Shown: positions 42,842 to 52,978, numbered from the stretch's first letter. The stretch is DNA of 54,781 bases from Erysipelotrichaceae bacterium (GCA_009773735.1 WSYG01000003.1:1-54781), one strand, 5' to 3'. Numbers and translations are program-made. Notes: generated by a model not told the origin, from the letters alone.

Positions 42842-43773
42842 TAAGGTTTCAAGTTCTTAAGACTCAGGTCGATTTGTTCAATCAAAGCCTTGATGGTTGG
42901 ATTTGAGGCATCGACTCCTGTAGACCAAGGTTTAGTTATGTTGATCTGACTAGAAAAATACAGTGCTTTCAAAATAATCTCAGGTCGGTATTCATAGTGA
43001 ACCGTATCAAAATGATTCCACTTACCTCCCCAAATAAACATATTTTCTTCATATGCATGAACGATGGACTTTGGATAATTGATGATGCGTTCTTTAGCTT
43101 TGATAGGATCAGCCCATTGCCAGTAATCTTGTGCATTGTAATGCATATCCAAAGCGATCCCATAAGAATGCATACTTAATATTTGAGTTCCAGAAATGAC
43201 TCGATAATTATACGTTCCACTTGATGGTGATATATAATCCAACAGACTTACATCTGATTTTGCCAAACCAAAAACACGATCAGCTGCTGCTTTGAAAGTA
43301 AGATCAGCTTGATTGATCTTAGTGAATCTTAAAGACTGTGTCCCATATGTTACTTTAACAGTATTGGCATAAGTAAGTTCTTTTGTATCACCATATACAT
43401 CACTAAAAAAAGCATAAGATCTATACCGACCCGGATCAACATCTTTCTCCATGATTCCAGTAACGTCGCTCATCGGATAGATTTGACTAAGCATATCTTG
43501 TATATCTGCATTTTCTAGTTTTTGATCCGGTGTTTTAACCAATGCATCATCATATAGGATCTTTAATCCTGATTTCATGATCAAATAAGGTTCGGATTCA
43601 ATCAATTCTACTCCTTTGACAAACTCAGGATATGCCAACATCATGATCAGCACATCTCTTTTTAAAGACACGGAATATTCCGTTTCTGGTTTTTGTTTTT
43701 CTGGAGTCGGTTTTACAATGCAACTTGACAAGATGATCACCAATGTTACACTGATCAGCATTCTTTTTTTCAT
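42841..43773 (-). CDS. M15-type D-Ala-D-Ala carboxypeptidase lipoprotein
   Basis: Exported lipoprotein of 310 residues. The signal has a lipobox ending LSSC, preceded by MMKKRMLISV. The start at 43773 is chosen because GAGGAA lies just upstream. The C-terminal M15 zinc site is visible as SYGIALDMHY (Asp ligand, His nearby) and HFDTVHYEYRPE. Such enzymes trim peptidoglycan stem peptides or cross-bridges. Together with the M23 protein it suggests that wall material is met or made by this organism, which matters if it is a Mollicute relative. Confidence 0.83.
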   Translation of the reverse strand: MKKRMLISVTLVIILSSCIVKPTPEKQKPETEYSVSLKRDVLIMMLAYPEFVKGVELIESEPYLIMKSGLKILYDDALVKTPDQKLENADIQDMLSQIYPMSDVTGIMEKDVDPGRYRSYAFFSDVYGDTKELTYANTVKVTYGTQSLRFTKINQADLTFKAAADRVFGLAKSDVSLLDYISPSSGTYNYRVISGTQILSMHSYGIALDMHYNAQDYWQWADPIKAKERIINYPKSIVHAYEENMFIWGGKWNHFDTVHYEYRPEIILKALYFSSQINITKPWSTGVDASNPTIKALIEQIDLSLKNLKP

Positions 43774-43938
43774 CATTTCCTCATTAAGTGTAACTAAACA
43801 AAGAGAAGGCAAACTTCCCTTCTCCATTATAGGTCATTTATGATATAAAACAGGCAATATCTTAACTGATGGGCGATAAAATGGGTCTTTAGGATCAATG
43901 GAACTAAGCCCCAAAATAAGATTTATATAAGATCATTT

Positions 43939-44517
43939 CTAATCGGTTAAGCATGTACCACAATCCTTTCTTAGCAGCGTCATATGATTTCGCTGTTCTA
44001 TGATTTTGAATCCAAGTTCTAAATACATACTGGTAAAACCTCGATAGGCTTTTTCTGGTGCTTGAGAGTTTTCAAATGGTAAGCCCAATACCGCTTCATA
44101 ACCTTCTTCAATAAATCTATTTACGGCATGACTTAACAGTTTACTGGCAATCCCTTGATGACGATATTCAGGATGAATCACGAAGCATACAACACAACCC
44201 GTCTTCTTCGATGTTAAGTATGGCTTTATAAATGAAGTCAAACGTGGATAGGTATCTACATGATTCGCATTGATCCAACCGACCACTTTATCTTGATCAT
44301 AAGCAAGATAGCCTTTCATTAAACCATGTTCAATGGCTTTGAGTGCTTCTGCTTTATTCTCTGCGGCATTTCGTTTTTTCCACTGGGCATCTGAACAATC
44401 ATTATGATAGTATCTACAGAAACATCCTGCCCAATCAGGAGCATGATGAAAATCCATCTTTTCTAAATATTCTAAATATGCTGATGCATTTAGTGGACTC
44501 AAAGCTTCTATGTTCAT
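43939..44517 (-). CDS. GNAT acetyltransferase
   Basis: GNAT protein of 192 residues. VVCFVIHPEYRHQGIASKLLSHAV is the acetyl-CoA-binding core. The N-terminal part has a Cys-containing DWAGCFCRYYHNDC cluster, and a GTCLTD tail adds another Cys. The cluster recurs in a GNAT subgroup and may be structural or metal-binding. GGAG precedes the ATG. Substrate unknown. Confidence 0.87.
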   Translation of the reverse strand: MNIEALSPLNASAYLEYLEKMDFHHAPDWAGCFCRYYHNDCSDAQWKKRNAAENKAEALKAIEHGLMKGYLAYDQDKVVGWINANHVDTYPRLTSFIKPYLTSKKTGCVVCFVIHPEYRHQGIASKLLSHAVNRFIEEGYEAVLGLPFENSQAPEKAYRGFTSMYLELGFKIIEQRNHMTLLRKDCGTCLTD

Positions 44518-44756
44518 ATTGGCTCCATAATTATAATCTTACTTACATTATACAAGACTTCACACATTACAAGCATCAACTCTAGGTGTCGATTTAATCA
44601 AATAAAACCAAAAGCACAATACATATCCTTAGTGTAAAATCTGAATTACGAAATACCTAGCCATATGCCCAAAGCTTATCACATCATTTCCCAAACCATT
44701 TTGCTTTACTTTACACTCAGTAAGGTTTATATTAATTAAGTGTCTTAATGATTAAC

Positions 44757-44771
44757 CAACTTAACAAGTTG
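44757..44771. promoter_or_regulatory. Probable MarR operator
   Basis: CAACTT-AAC-AAGTTG, a perfect inverted repeat ending just before the GGAG ribosome site of the marR-like gene. A second imperfect repeat (TTAAT...ATTAA) lies just upstream. This position is typical for MarR autorepression. Confidence 0.5.
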
Positions 44772-44781
44772 AAGGAGATTT

Positions 44782-45249
44782 ATGGAAGCCAGCAAACAAG
44801 AACGATATCATGACTTCATGGAAAAATACATGAATCTTCAAAGAATCATGCGTCGACATCAAAAGAATAAACAAAGATGCAATGCCTGGCTCTTGGTCGC
44901 CATTCATTCGATCAGTCAAGGACAAGCTGTCATGATTTCTCAAATCAGTTCTAAACTTGAAATCAGCAATGCAGCTACGACTCAAATGATCGACACTTTA
45001 GAAATTCAAGGCTTCGTTGAACGACAATATGATGATTCAGATCGCAGAATCACCTTAGTCAAATTGACTAAAGACGGAGAAGCTGCTTTGAAATTCGCCT
45101 TCATGCAAACTACCATTTATTTAGATGGTTTGTTTGATTACCTCGGTGAAAAAGATACGAATAATCTAATAAGACTGATCGATAAGATGATGGAATATAC
45201 GCTTAAGACTATGGAACCTAGTCAAGAAAAGAAAAAGGAAACCCTATGA
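44782..45249 (+). CDS. MarR-family repressor of the ABC exporter
   Basis: Winged-helix regulator of 155 residues. The recognition helix region is ISNAATTQMIDTLEIQGFVER and the wing is the typical DDSDRRITLVKLTKDG. GGAG precedes the ATG, and the end overlaps the first exporter gene by four bases. In this family such an operon is usually repressed until the exported drug or metabolite binds the regulator. Confidence 0.92.
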   Translation: MEASKQERYHDFMEKYMNLQRIMRRHQKNKQRCNAWLLVAIHSISQGQAVMISQISSKLEISNAATTQMIDTLEIQGFVERQYDDSDRRITLVKLTKDGEAALKFAFMQTTIYLDGLFDYLGEKDTNNLIRLIDKMMEYTLKTMEPSQEKKKETL

Positions 45250-47453
45250 TCCGTTTAAAAAAGTATTTAAAGCCTTTTATCGCAGCCATTGGTTTGGCCA
45301 TTGGTTTGTTGTTTGTTCAAGCCTCAGCTGACTTGAATTTACCAAAGTATATGTCTAATATCGTATCTATTGGGATCCAACAAAAAGGGGTTGCCAATGC
45401 ATCTCCTGAGGCATTAAGTCTAAGTGGATATGACCTTATTTATACGTTAGCGACTGCTGCTCAAAAGGAAACACTGAATTCATCTTATACCTTGATTTCG
45501 GATCCTAGCCAAGAGAATCTCAAGAAATATCCAAACATTGCTGGCAAAGACTTTTATCTGCTCAATAGTAACATCACAAAGCTTCAACGTGAAGCATTAG
45601 ATGTAACTTTTGGCCAAGCAGTTTGGACCTTGATTTCACTAAACTCTGGACAGGGCAGTAATGGTGGACCGATGTCTATAGGCAGTTTAGACATCACGAA
45701 GTTATATCAAGCCATCCCTGGTTTAAAAATGCTACCTGCTGCTGTTTTAGGAGCTGCTCAAAGTTCTTCTTCCGACATCAGTGATACTTTGAAGAAACAA
45801 ACGGGAGTCGTACTCGCTCAAGCTTTCTATACCGATTTGGGTGTCGATCTTGAATCGATGCAGATGAAATATATATTTAACACGGGACTAATGATGCTGC
45901 TGATTACTTTGATCGGTGCAGTCGCAATGATCTTGGTGGTCTTCTTATCTTCACGCATCGGTGCTGCTTTATCGCGCAACTTAAGAAAAGACATCTTTAA
46001 AAAGGTCGAGTCCTTCTCAAATGAAGAATTCGATACTTTCGCTTCATCTTCCTTGATCACTCGAACAACCAACGATGTGACGCAAGTCCAAATGTTGATC
46101 ACCATTGGTATTCGTATCTTGTTTTATGCCCCAATCTTAGCCATTGGTGGGATTTATATGATCCTACAAACCAATGTATCTATGGTTTGGATCATTGCCT
46201 TGGCTGTCGTCTTATTGCTCATGATGATTGCTGGTATCTTTACAGTTGCTGTCCCAAAATTTAAGTTGACTCAGAAACTGATCGATCGCCTAAACTTGGT
46301 TGCCCGAGAAGGTTTAAGCGGACTCATGGTCGTACGTGCTTTTGGAAATCAAAAATTTGAAGCGAAACGTTTTGATAAAGCCAATCGAAATTTGGCTGAT
46401 ACCTTACTCTTTGTCAATCGAGTCATGAATCTCTTGATGCCTTTTATGATGTTGATCATGAATCTTACGGTTGTGTTGATAGTTTGGGTTGGAGCTCATC
46501 AAATCGCTGATTCCAATCTACAAATCGGAGATATGTTGGCTTTCATGCAATATGCGATGCAAGTCATCATGGGCTTCCTTATGATCTCTATGGTTTTCAT
46601 CATCTTCCCTCGTGCTCAAGTGTCTGCTGTACGTATTGCGGATGTCTTGGCAGTTGAAAACAAAATCGTTGATCTAAAAGATCCAAAACACTTTGATGCT
46701 GCTCAAACAGGCGTCGTAGAATTTAAAAATGTTTCTTTCAAATATGCCAATGCTGTAGAAGATGTCCTCCACAATGTTAGCTTTAAAGCTCTCCCAGGAC
46801 AAACAACCGCCTTTATCGGTTCTACAGGTTCAGGTAAAAGTACATTAATCAACTTGATCCCACGTTTCTATGATGTTACTGAAGGATCAATTACGGTCAA
46901 TGGGGTCGATGTAAGACATGTAACTCAACACGATCTACATGACACCATCAGTTATATCCCACAAAAAGGCATGTTGCTTTCAGGTTCAGTCAACTTTAAC
47001 CTAAAGTATGGTAAACGTGATGCGACTGAAGAAGAAGTCCTCAAAGCGGCTTCAATCGCTCAAGCTGTGGATTTCATCTCGCAAAAAGAAGAAGGTTTTG
47101 AATCCAACATCGCTCAAGCTGGAGCCAATGTCTCCGGTGGTCAAAAACAGAGACTATCGATTGCCAGAGCTTTGGTCAAGAATGCTCCCATCATTATTTT
47201 TGATGATAGTTTTTCAGCCCTAGATTTTAAAACAGATCAACGATTACGCGAAGCCCTTCATAAAGAACTTCGTCAATCAACCTTGTTGATCGTTGCTCAA
47301 CGTGTATCAACCATCATGAATGCTGATCAAATCATCGTTTTAGAAGATGGTAAAATTGTTGGACAAGGTACACATCGTGAACTCTTAACAACTTGTCCTA
47401 TTTATTATGAAATCGCATCTTCGCAGTTATCTCAGGAGGAATTGGCGTTATGA
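45246..47453 (+). CDS. Heterodimeric ABC exporter subunit 1 (degenerate ATPase site)
   Basis: Half-transporter of 735 residues. The first membrane helix (about 12-30) is followed by an unusually long extracytoplasmic loop (about 40-205), then five more helices, then an ATPase domain (about 490-725). Walker A is GSTGSGKST, the signature VSGGQKQR, and Walker B IIIFDDSFSALD, where Asp replaces the catalytic Glu. That pattern is typical of the non-consensus partner in heterodimeric exporters such as TM287/288 or BmrCD. It overlaps both neighbours by four bases. Confidence 0.92.
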   Translation: MIRLKKYLKPFIAAIGLAIGLLFVQASADLNLPKYMSNIVSIGIQQKGVANASPEALSLSGYDLIYTLATAAQKETLNSSYTLISDPSQENLKKYPNIAGKDFYLLNSNITKLQREALDVTFGQAVWTLISLNSGQGSNGGPMSIGSLDITKLYQAIPGLKMLPAAVLGAAQSSSSDISDTLKKQTGVVLAQAFYTDLGVDLESMQMKYIFNTGLMMLLITLIGAVAMILVVFLSSRIGAALSRNLRKDIFKKVESFSNEEFDTFASSSLITRTTNDVTQVQMLITIGIRILFYAPILAIGGIYMILQTNVSMVWIIALAVVLLLMMIAGIFTVAVPKFKLTQKLIDRLNLVAREGLSGLMVVRAFGNQKFEAKRFDKANRNLADTLLFVNRVMNLLMPFMMLIMNLTVVLIVWVGAHQIADSNLQIGDMLAFMQYAMQVIMGFLMISMVFIIFPRAQVSAVRIADVLAVENKIVDLKDPKHFDAAQTGVVEFKNVSFKYANAVEDVLHNVSFKALPGQTTAFIGSTGSGKSTLINLIPRFYDVTEGSITVNGVDVRHVTQHDLHDTISYIPQKGMLLSGSVNFNLKYGKRDATEEEVLKAASIAQAVDFISQKEEGFESNIAQAGANVSGGQKQRLSIARALVKNAPIIIFDDSFSALDFKTDQRLREALHKELRQSTLLIVAQRVSTIMNADQIIVLEDGKIVGQGTHRELLTTCPIYYEIASSQLSQEELAL

Positions 47454-49324
47454 GTCAAAACACACAGAATCAAGCCCCTAAGCGTCAAGGTCCTGCAGGA
47501 GGACCAATGGGGGGTCCTATGGGAATGGGCGCACCTGAAAAAGCCAAAGACATTAAAGGAACACTTAAAAAACTACTTAAATTATTGAGTCCTTACTCTG
47601 TTGCGCTGTTCTTTGTCTTATTGTTTGCGATTGCTTCGACCATATTTACTGTCGTTGGTCCTAAGATCTTAGGAGAAGCCACGACGATTTTGGTTACTGG
47701 CATGATGAAACAGATTACCAATACCGGATCTATTGACTTTGATGGGATTGGAAACATCATTCTACTTTTACTTACTTTATATGTGATCAGTGCTTTGTTT
47801 ATGTATATCCAGGGCTATATCATGAGCAAAGTTGCCAACGACATTACCTACAAACTGCGTAAAGATCTCAACAGTAAGATCGAACGTTTACCTTTAGCCT
47901 ACTTTGATAAGCATAATTATGGTCAAGTTTTATCCCACATCACCAATGATGTGGATGCGGTCAACAGTTCCTTGTCTCAAGGAATAACACAACTGATCAC
48001 ATCAGGAACATCCATCATTGGGATCCTATACATGATGTTTTCCATCAATTGGCAAATGTCGATCGTCGGTTTATTGGTATTACCAGTCTCTGTTTTATTG
48101 ATTGGTTTGATCATGAAATTCTCACAACGATTCTTCAAGGATCAACAAAAATACTTAGGTATGGTCAATGGCCAAGTCGAAGAAATGTATTCCAATCATG
48201 TCATCGTCAAAGCCTTTAACGGAGAAGCACAGGCCGTTGAAAATTTTACCCAATACAACGATGAACTTTATGACTCAGCTTGGAAGTCACAATTCTTTTC
48301 AGGGATGATGCAACCGATCATGGGTTTCATCGGTAACTTAGGGTATGTGGTTATCGCGATCTTAGGCGGTTATTTCGCTGCTCAAGGCACACTGACCATC
48401 GGTGCAATTCAGTCTTTCATTCAGTATATGCGTTCATTCACACAACCCATTGCCCAGATCGCAGCACAATCCAATGCTCTTCAATCCACCATAGCGGCCA
48501 GTGAAAAGATATTCCTATTGCTTGAAGAACCCGAAGAAGCACCAGATACAGAAAATGCACTGCCCATCGATGATATTCAAGGCGATGTTGGTTTTGCCCA
48601 TGTTAAGTTTGGTTATAATCCAGAAAAGATCGTCATCAATGACTTTAGAGCCAATATCTCTGCTGGTCAAAAAATAGCCATCGTTGGTCCTACCGGAGCT
48701 GGTAAAACCACCATGGTCAAACTGTTGATGCGTTTCTATGATGTAACTGAAGGTGCAATCTTAGTCGATGGTCTAGATATTCGTCAATTCAAACGCAATG
48801 ACCTTAGAACCTTGTTTGGGATGGTTTTACAAGACACTTGGTTATACAATGACACCATCCGTGAAAACATACGCTATGGACGTCTAGAAGCCACAGATGA
48901 AGAAGTGCTTCAAGCCGCTAAAATGGCTCAAGTAGACCACTTCGTTCAAACTTTGCCTAATGGTTACGATATGATCCTTAATGAAGATTCCTCCAACATC
49001 TCAACTGGTCAAAAACAGTTGATGACCATCGCCAGAGCCATCTTAGCCAATCCCAAAGTCTTGATCCTAGATGAGGCAACCTCTTCAGTCGATACCAGAA
49101 CAGAAATCCTGATTCAAAAAGCCATGGATATCTTGATGGAAGGCAGGACCAGTTTCATCATTGCCCATCGTTTATCCACCATCCGTAATGCAGATCTCAT
49201 CTTGGTCATGAACTTAGGCGACATCGTAGAATCTGGTACCCATGATGAACTGTTGGCCAAAGGCGGTTTCTATGCCAACCTATACAACAGTCAATTCGAA
49301 GCCGGAGAAGAAGAATTCGCATAA
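47450..49324 (+). CDS. Heterodimeric ABC exporter subunit 2
   Basis: Half-transporter of 624 residues. A Gly/Pro/Met-rich cytoplasmic start (1-30) precedes six helices (about 50-350) and the ATPase domain (about 375-615). Walker A is GPTGAGKTT and Walker B LILDEATSSVD with the catalytic Glu. The signature is ISTGQKQLM rather than the usual SGGQ, so the degenerate site would combine this signature with the other subunit's Asp Walker B. AGGAGG precedes the start. Substrate unknown; multidrug export is the usual role. Confidence 0.92.
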   Translation: MSQNTQNQAPKRQGPAGGPMGGPMGMGAPEKAKDIKGTLKKLLKLLSPYSVALFFVLLFAIASTIFTVVGPKILGEATTILVTGMMKQITNTGSIDFDGIGNIILLLLTLYVISALFMYIQGYIMSKVANDITYKLRKDLNSKIERLPLAYFDKHNYGQVLSHITNDVDAVNSSLSQGITQLITSGTSIIGILYMMFSINWQMSIVGLLVLPVSVLLIGLIMKFSQRFFKDQQKYLGMVNGQVEEMYSNHVIVKAFNGEAQAVENFTQYNDELYDSAWKSQFFSGMMQPIMGFIGNLGYVVIAILGGYFAAQGTLTIGAIQSFIQYMRSFTQPIAQIAAQSNALQSTIAASEKIFLLLEEPEEAPDTENALPIDDIQGDVGFAHVKFGYNPEKIVINDFRANISAGQKIAIVGPTGAGKTTMVKLLMRFYDVTEGAILVDGLDIRQFKRNDLRTLFGMVLQDTWLYNDTIRENIRYGRLEATDEEVLQAAKMAQVDHFVQTLPNGYDMILNEDSSNISTGQKQLMTIARAILANPKVLILDEATSSVDTRTEILIQKAMDILMEGRTSFIIAHRLSTIRNADLILVMNLGDIVESGTHDELLAKGGFYANLYNSQFEAGEEEFA

Positions 49325-49331
49325 ACCTAAG

Positions 49332-49363
49332 GGATGGATTTCAAGTGAATCCATCCTTTTTTT
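49332..49363 (+). terminator. Terminator of the marR-ABC operon
   Basis: GGATGGATT and AATCCATCC around a short loop, followed by seven T. Confidence 0.9.
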
Positions 49364-49391
49364 ATGGGTTGTGGTATGATTTTAAGGAACT

Positions 49392-50102
49392 ATGGAAAGA
49401 CTCAACGTACTTATCTCAAGAACCGGTTTGTGCTCTAGACGCCAAGCTGATACCTACATCACAGAAAAGCGAGTCACTGTCAACGGTGAAATCGCTGTTT
49501 TAGGCATGCAGATCTCAGAAAACGATCTTGTCTGTATTGATGGATCAGTTCTAGGAAAGAAAGCACCTCATGTGTTATTGGCGTATCATAAACCTAAAGG
49601 CATCACCTGTACCACCGATACTGCCATTGAAGGCAACATCATCGATGCGATCAAATATCCTATTCGTATCTTCCCTATTGGTCGCTTGGATAAAGATTCA
49701 GAAGGATTGATCCTTTTAACATCAGATGGAGACATCGTCAATAAGATCCTTAGGGCAGAAAATGATCATGAGAAAGAATATTATGTCAAAGTCAATGCCC
49801 CTTTGATGGGAGATTTTAAAGAAATCATGGAAGAAGGTGTTGAAATCTTCAACCCGGTTAAAAATCAAAATACCGTGACTTTACCATGTAAAGTCAAAGT
49901 CATCAATGAACAGTCTTTCTACATCACCCTCAGTCAAGGTCTCAATCGTCAGATACGAAGAATGGTCGCAACTTTAGGATATCGTGTTGTTTATCTAAAA
50001 AGGGTACGGATCATGCATATTCATCTTGATAATCTGCCTAAAGGTGAATATAGGTTGCTTAGCGAATCTGAAACAGAAATCTTATACAAATCCATACAAT
50101 AG
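49392..50102 (+). CDS. RsuA/RluF-family pseudouridine synthase
   Basis: RNA-modifying enzyme of 236 residues: an S4 RNA-binding domain (about 1-60; LISRTGLCSRRQADTYI) followed by the RsuA-type catalytic domain with the aspartate in IGRLDKDSEGLILLTSDG. The C-terminal SQGLNRQIRRMV is standard. RluF (23S rRNA) and RsuA (16S rRNA) are hard to tell apart here; RluF seems closer from KPKGITCTTD and the short C-terminus. AAGGA precedes the ATG. Confidence 0.9.
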   Translation: MERLNVLISRTGLCSRRQADTYITEKRVTVNGEIAVLGMQISENDLVCIDGSVLGKKAPHVLLAYHKPKGITCTTDTAIEGNIIDAIKYPIRIFPIGRLDKDSEGLILLTSDGDIVNKILRAENDHEKEYYVKVNAPLMGDFKEIMEEGVEIFNPVKNQNTVTLPCKVKVINEQSFYITLSQGLNRQIRRMVATLGYRVVYLKRVRIMHIHLDNLPKGEYRLLSESETEILYKSIQ

Positions 50103-50124
50103 AAAAGGAGCCCTGCTCCTTTTA
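50102..50124. terminator. Bidirectional terminator
   Basis: AAAAGGAGC-CCT-GCTCCTTTT between two convergent genes, overlapping the end of both frames. Confidence 0.85.
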
Positions 50125-50793
50125 AAATCCTCTGTTTTGGCCTCGATAAGGCGCTTCTTTTTTGGCCATATATTCATCGATGCCCGGACCTTGAAGTGTT
50201 TTCAAGCGCCATATCCCATAAATATAACTTAAGACTAAAACGATGATCGTGATGGGTAAACCCATCAGTGTATTGGCCCAACCCAATTGACTCACATCAT
50301 TTCGAGAATACAAAGTCAACTGAATCAGGGTTCTCATCAAGAAAAATGCAGTCCAGATCCATGTCACTTCTCGATAAGCCGGTTTAATGGATTTCAACCA
50401 GAACCAATCTATTTTCCAACCTCGACTGATATGACTCGCATAAGCAGCCATCGGTTTATCGATCAACAATGAGCCAATCGCCAACACTAAAATGAAGGCA
50501 TTACTGATGATGCCTGGTAGAAAATAATTGGTCGCATTATCCGCAATCAAAGCCATACTACCAGCCAAAATAACGCTTACCAAACCACCAAAGGCATAGG
50601 CAAAACTTTGTTTACGCAAGATGCGCATGACCCCAAAAGAAAATGCAGCTATCCCTGCCCCAATCACCGCAACACTTAAACCGAACTGCCCATTCAGAAT
50701 TACAAACAACAATGCAGGCAATACCGCATCCAATATTTTGCCCGATAAAACAGTTTTTAACTCTTGAAATATTTCTAGACCCAATTTTCTCAT
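50122..50793 (-). CDS. DUF3159-like membrane protein
   Basis: Protein of 223 residues with about six hydrophobic helices. It resembles DUF3159 from the order LLIDKPMAAY, WTAFFLMRTLIQLTLY and a final helix with YGIWRLKTL. The function of the family is unknown. The ribosome site is weak. It is divergent from nothing obvious and ends at a shared terminator. Confidence 0.7.
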   Translation of the reverse strand: MRKLGLEIFQELKTVLSGKILDAVLPALLFVILNGQFGLSVAVIGAGIAAFSFGVMRILRKQSFAYAFGGLVSVILAGSMALIADNATNYFLPGIISNAFILVLAIGSLLIDKPMAAYASHISRGWKIDWFWLKSIKPAYREVTWIWTAFFLMRTLIQLTLYSRNDVSQLGWANTLMGLPITIIVLVLSYIYGIWRLKTLQGPGIDEYMAKKEAPYRGQNRGF

Positions 50794-50870
50794 ATATCTC
50801 TTTTCTTAATCACGATGTCTATACTCTAAATAATTAATCTTGCCTATTCAACCATAACGACCATACTTGA

Positions 50871-51710
50871 TTATATCCAAGAGATTTGAAAGAAAAGCAA
50901 GATGAGACCTAAAGCGAAACTGGCCATATTGGCTACCAAAGCATAAATGATCCTTCGACTTGTTTTCTTTTTCTTATCAAAGAAGATCCAACAGATTAAA
51001 ACTTCAAACAGCCATATAAAGCCCTCACATAAAATTAAAACGAAGATGGCGCTGATTAAGCCAGCATTGATTAGTGTGGTTCCTAGTACAGTGGTCAAAG
51101 CAATTTGAGTCACAAGATTCATGACCAAGAATACCTTAAAATTGTGTTTCGTAAACAAACCAAACAGTAGCAAGATCAACCCTTCCAAAATCAAAGTAGG
51201 AATCAATGTGCTGATAAACTGTAATCCATAAACCACGACCAGATTTGGTTTGGTGATCTTACCACTTTCCGCATCAAACTGAATCGACATATAGAAAGAA
51301 TCCATCGTTAAAGTTTCACTGATGGTGATCTTTCCATTTTGGGTAACCATAATGATCCTAAATTGATCTGGGATCCGATAACCAAACTGATGAACCATTT
51401 TCTTATCTTTTAGATCGCCAATCAAATCACCAAATAAAGGTACAGAGGTCCCATTAACCAAAGCAGGATACCAACCCTGTTCTTCAAGAGATTTCAAATC
51501 CTCAATCATGCTTTGATTAAATTCATCGAGATCTTTGTCATGTTGACCAAGATAAGACGATCTAACTAAAAGGTCCAAATAATAGAGCTCATCCGGGGCA
51601 TGATTGACTGTAATTCTTAGTTCTGGTTTTGGGCCAGCATCTGCATAGACAAAGGTTGTTGAACCCATTAGGAAAATAAATATTCCACACATGATCCACA
51701 GTTTTTTCAT
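50871..51710 (-). CDS. Exported membrane protein, unknown
   Basis: Protein of 279 residues. The signal peptide (1-24, ending YADAG) is followed by about 135 extracytoplasmic residues (with KPELRITVNHAPDELYYLDLL) and then four C-terminal helices (about 160-275). No family recognised with confidence. GAGG precedes the ATG. The layout of a secreted sensor-like domain joined to a four-helix bundle suggests an envelope role, but no function is claimed. Confidence 0.75.
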   Translation of the reverse strand: MKKLWIMCGIFIFLMGSTTFVYADAGPKPELRITVNHAPDELYYLDLLVRSSYLGQHDKDLDEFNQSMIEDLKSLEEQGWYPALVNGTSVPLFGDLIGDLKDKKMVHQFGYRIPDQFRIIMVTQNGKITISETLTMDSFYMSIQFDAESGKITKPNLVVVYGLQFISTLIPTLILEGLILLLFGLFTKHNFKVFLVMNLVTQIALTTVLGTTLINAGLISAIFVLILCEGFIWLFEVLICWIFFDKKKKTSRRIIYALVANMASFALGLILLFFQISWI

Positions 51711-51743
51711 CGTTTGCCTCTTTTGCGTTTACGCAATTAAAAA

Positions 51744-52145
51744 CTACAACGATTCTTCAAACAATACATCCCATTCTATCCCAAATTCATCAAACACATG
51801 ACCCATGAGTGATCCCCAAGGTGTTGCGCTTAATGGTCTTTTTATGATTCCGTTCAACTTTAATCCATCAAAGATATCTTGGGCTTGTTTTAAACTGTCG
51901 GCTTCAAAAGTTAGATGTAGGTTTTGGGCAAGAGGTTCCAGTGGTTTATCCAAATCACACATGTATAAATAGAATGAACCGATCTGAAGTTCCGCATGCA
52001 TGACTTTACCCAACAGCTTTTCATTGGGACAATCTTTATCATCGATCCTCCATAATAAAAGTTTCTTTGCAGAGAAAATTTCCGCATAACGTTCATATGC
52101 TTGTTCACAATTCCCATCAAATTGAATGTAGGTTGCTAGTTTCAT
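51744..52145 (-). CDS. PhnB-like VOC-superfamily protein
   Basis: Glyoxalase-fold protein of 133 residues, PhnB/3-demethylubiquinone-methyltransferase-like subgroup. ATYIQFDGNCEQAYERYAEIF is the diagnostic N-terminus, followed by KVMHAELQIGSFYLYMCD and SLMGHVFDEFGIEWDV. The start at 52145 is preferred by the alignment; an in-frame ATG at 52166 adds seven residues. The role of these proteins is generally unknown. Confidence 0.85.
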   Translation of the reverse strand: MKLATYIQFDGNCEQAYERYAEIFSAKKLLLWRIDDKDCPNEKLLGKVMHAELQIGSFYLYMCDLDKPLEPLAQNLHLTFEADSLKQAQDIFDGLKLNGIIKRPLSATPWGSLMGHVFDEFGIEWDVLFEESL

Positions 52146-52270
52146 AATGATCCATCGATGTTTCATGCATATCTAGTTTTAGTTTAACATGAGATAAAGT
52201 TGTTGTCCCTTGTTTTTACCCCTTTTCAATCTCTTTCACCTAGCATATAATGGTAAAAACGGAGAAATCT

Positions 52271-52978
52271 ATGAAAAATCATTATCTTAAGCCCAAGCTG
52301 TTTGCATTAGCGTTGTTGGTGATATCTTTAGGCATGATTTTTGGGGGATTTTTTATGGAAAGCGAAACCTTCGACACGAATTATTTTGGGGTTGCTTTCG
52401 TGGGGATCTTTTTATTTATTATGGCTTTTGTGACCTTTTTTGTGTATAACGGACTTCAGCGCAAACTCAATGACTTACTGGATGCAACACCTTTGATGGC
52501 CTTTGTTTTAACAGAGCAGCAAGCTCAAAGAGCCATTGAAGAAAACAACACAGCGCTAAAAAGTTACAACAAGCAGATCTGGTTGATCATTGTGTTTTTC
52601 TGCTTCTTGTTTGCAGTGACTGGACCTTTGTTTGTGGAAGACTGGGCTTTATGGGCAATGATTTGTTTGGCCATCGCTGTCTTTTTCACCTTTGTTTTTC
52701 TTATTGCGACAGCCTATCGTGTCAATCGATTTAAGAAAGCAGATCTTAATGTTGTTCTTAATGATAAAGGAATCTATTTTATGGGCCAATTTTATACCTT
52801 TAAAATGCCTAGTGTATGGCTATCCCAAGCTGAGTATGATCCTGAAAAAGCACTATTGACTTTGATGGTTACTGCTGCTACAACAGCTGGTCCAGCTGAT
52901 TCAACTGTAATTATTCCGATTCCTGATGCGTATAAAAATAAGATCGAAACAATCTTAGCTGAATTACCAACTGTTTAA
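52271..52978 (+). CDS. Four-helix membrane protein, unknown
   Basis: Protein of 235 residues. Two N-terminal helices, a soluble stretch of about 40 residues, two more helices (about 100-160), and a C-terminal beta-rich cytoplasmic domain that could be PH-like (DLNVVLNDKGIYFMGQFYTF...). No family recognised. GGAG precedes the ATG and a terminator follows. Confidence 0.75.
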   Translation: MKNHYLKPKLFALALLVISLGMIFGGFFMESETFDTNYFGVAFVGIFLFIMAFVTFFVYNGLQRKLNDLLDATPLMAFVLTEQQAQRAIEENNTALKSYNKQIWLIIVFFCFLFAVTGPLFVEDWALWAMICLAIAVFFTFVFLIATAYRVNRFKKADLNVVLNDKGIYFMGQFYTFKMPSVWLSQAEYDPEKALLTLMVTAATTAGPADSTVIIPIPDAYKNKIETILAELPTV

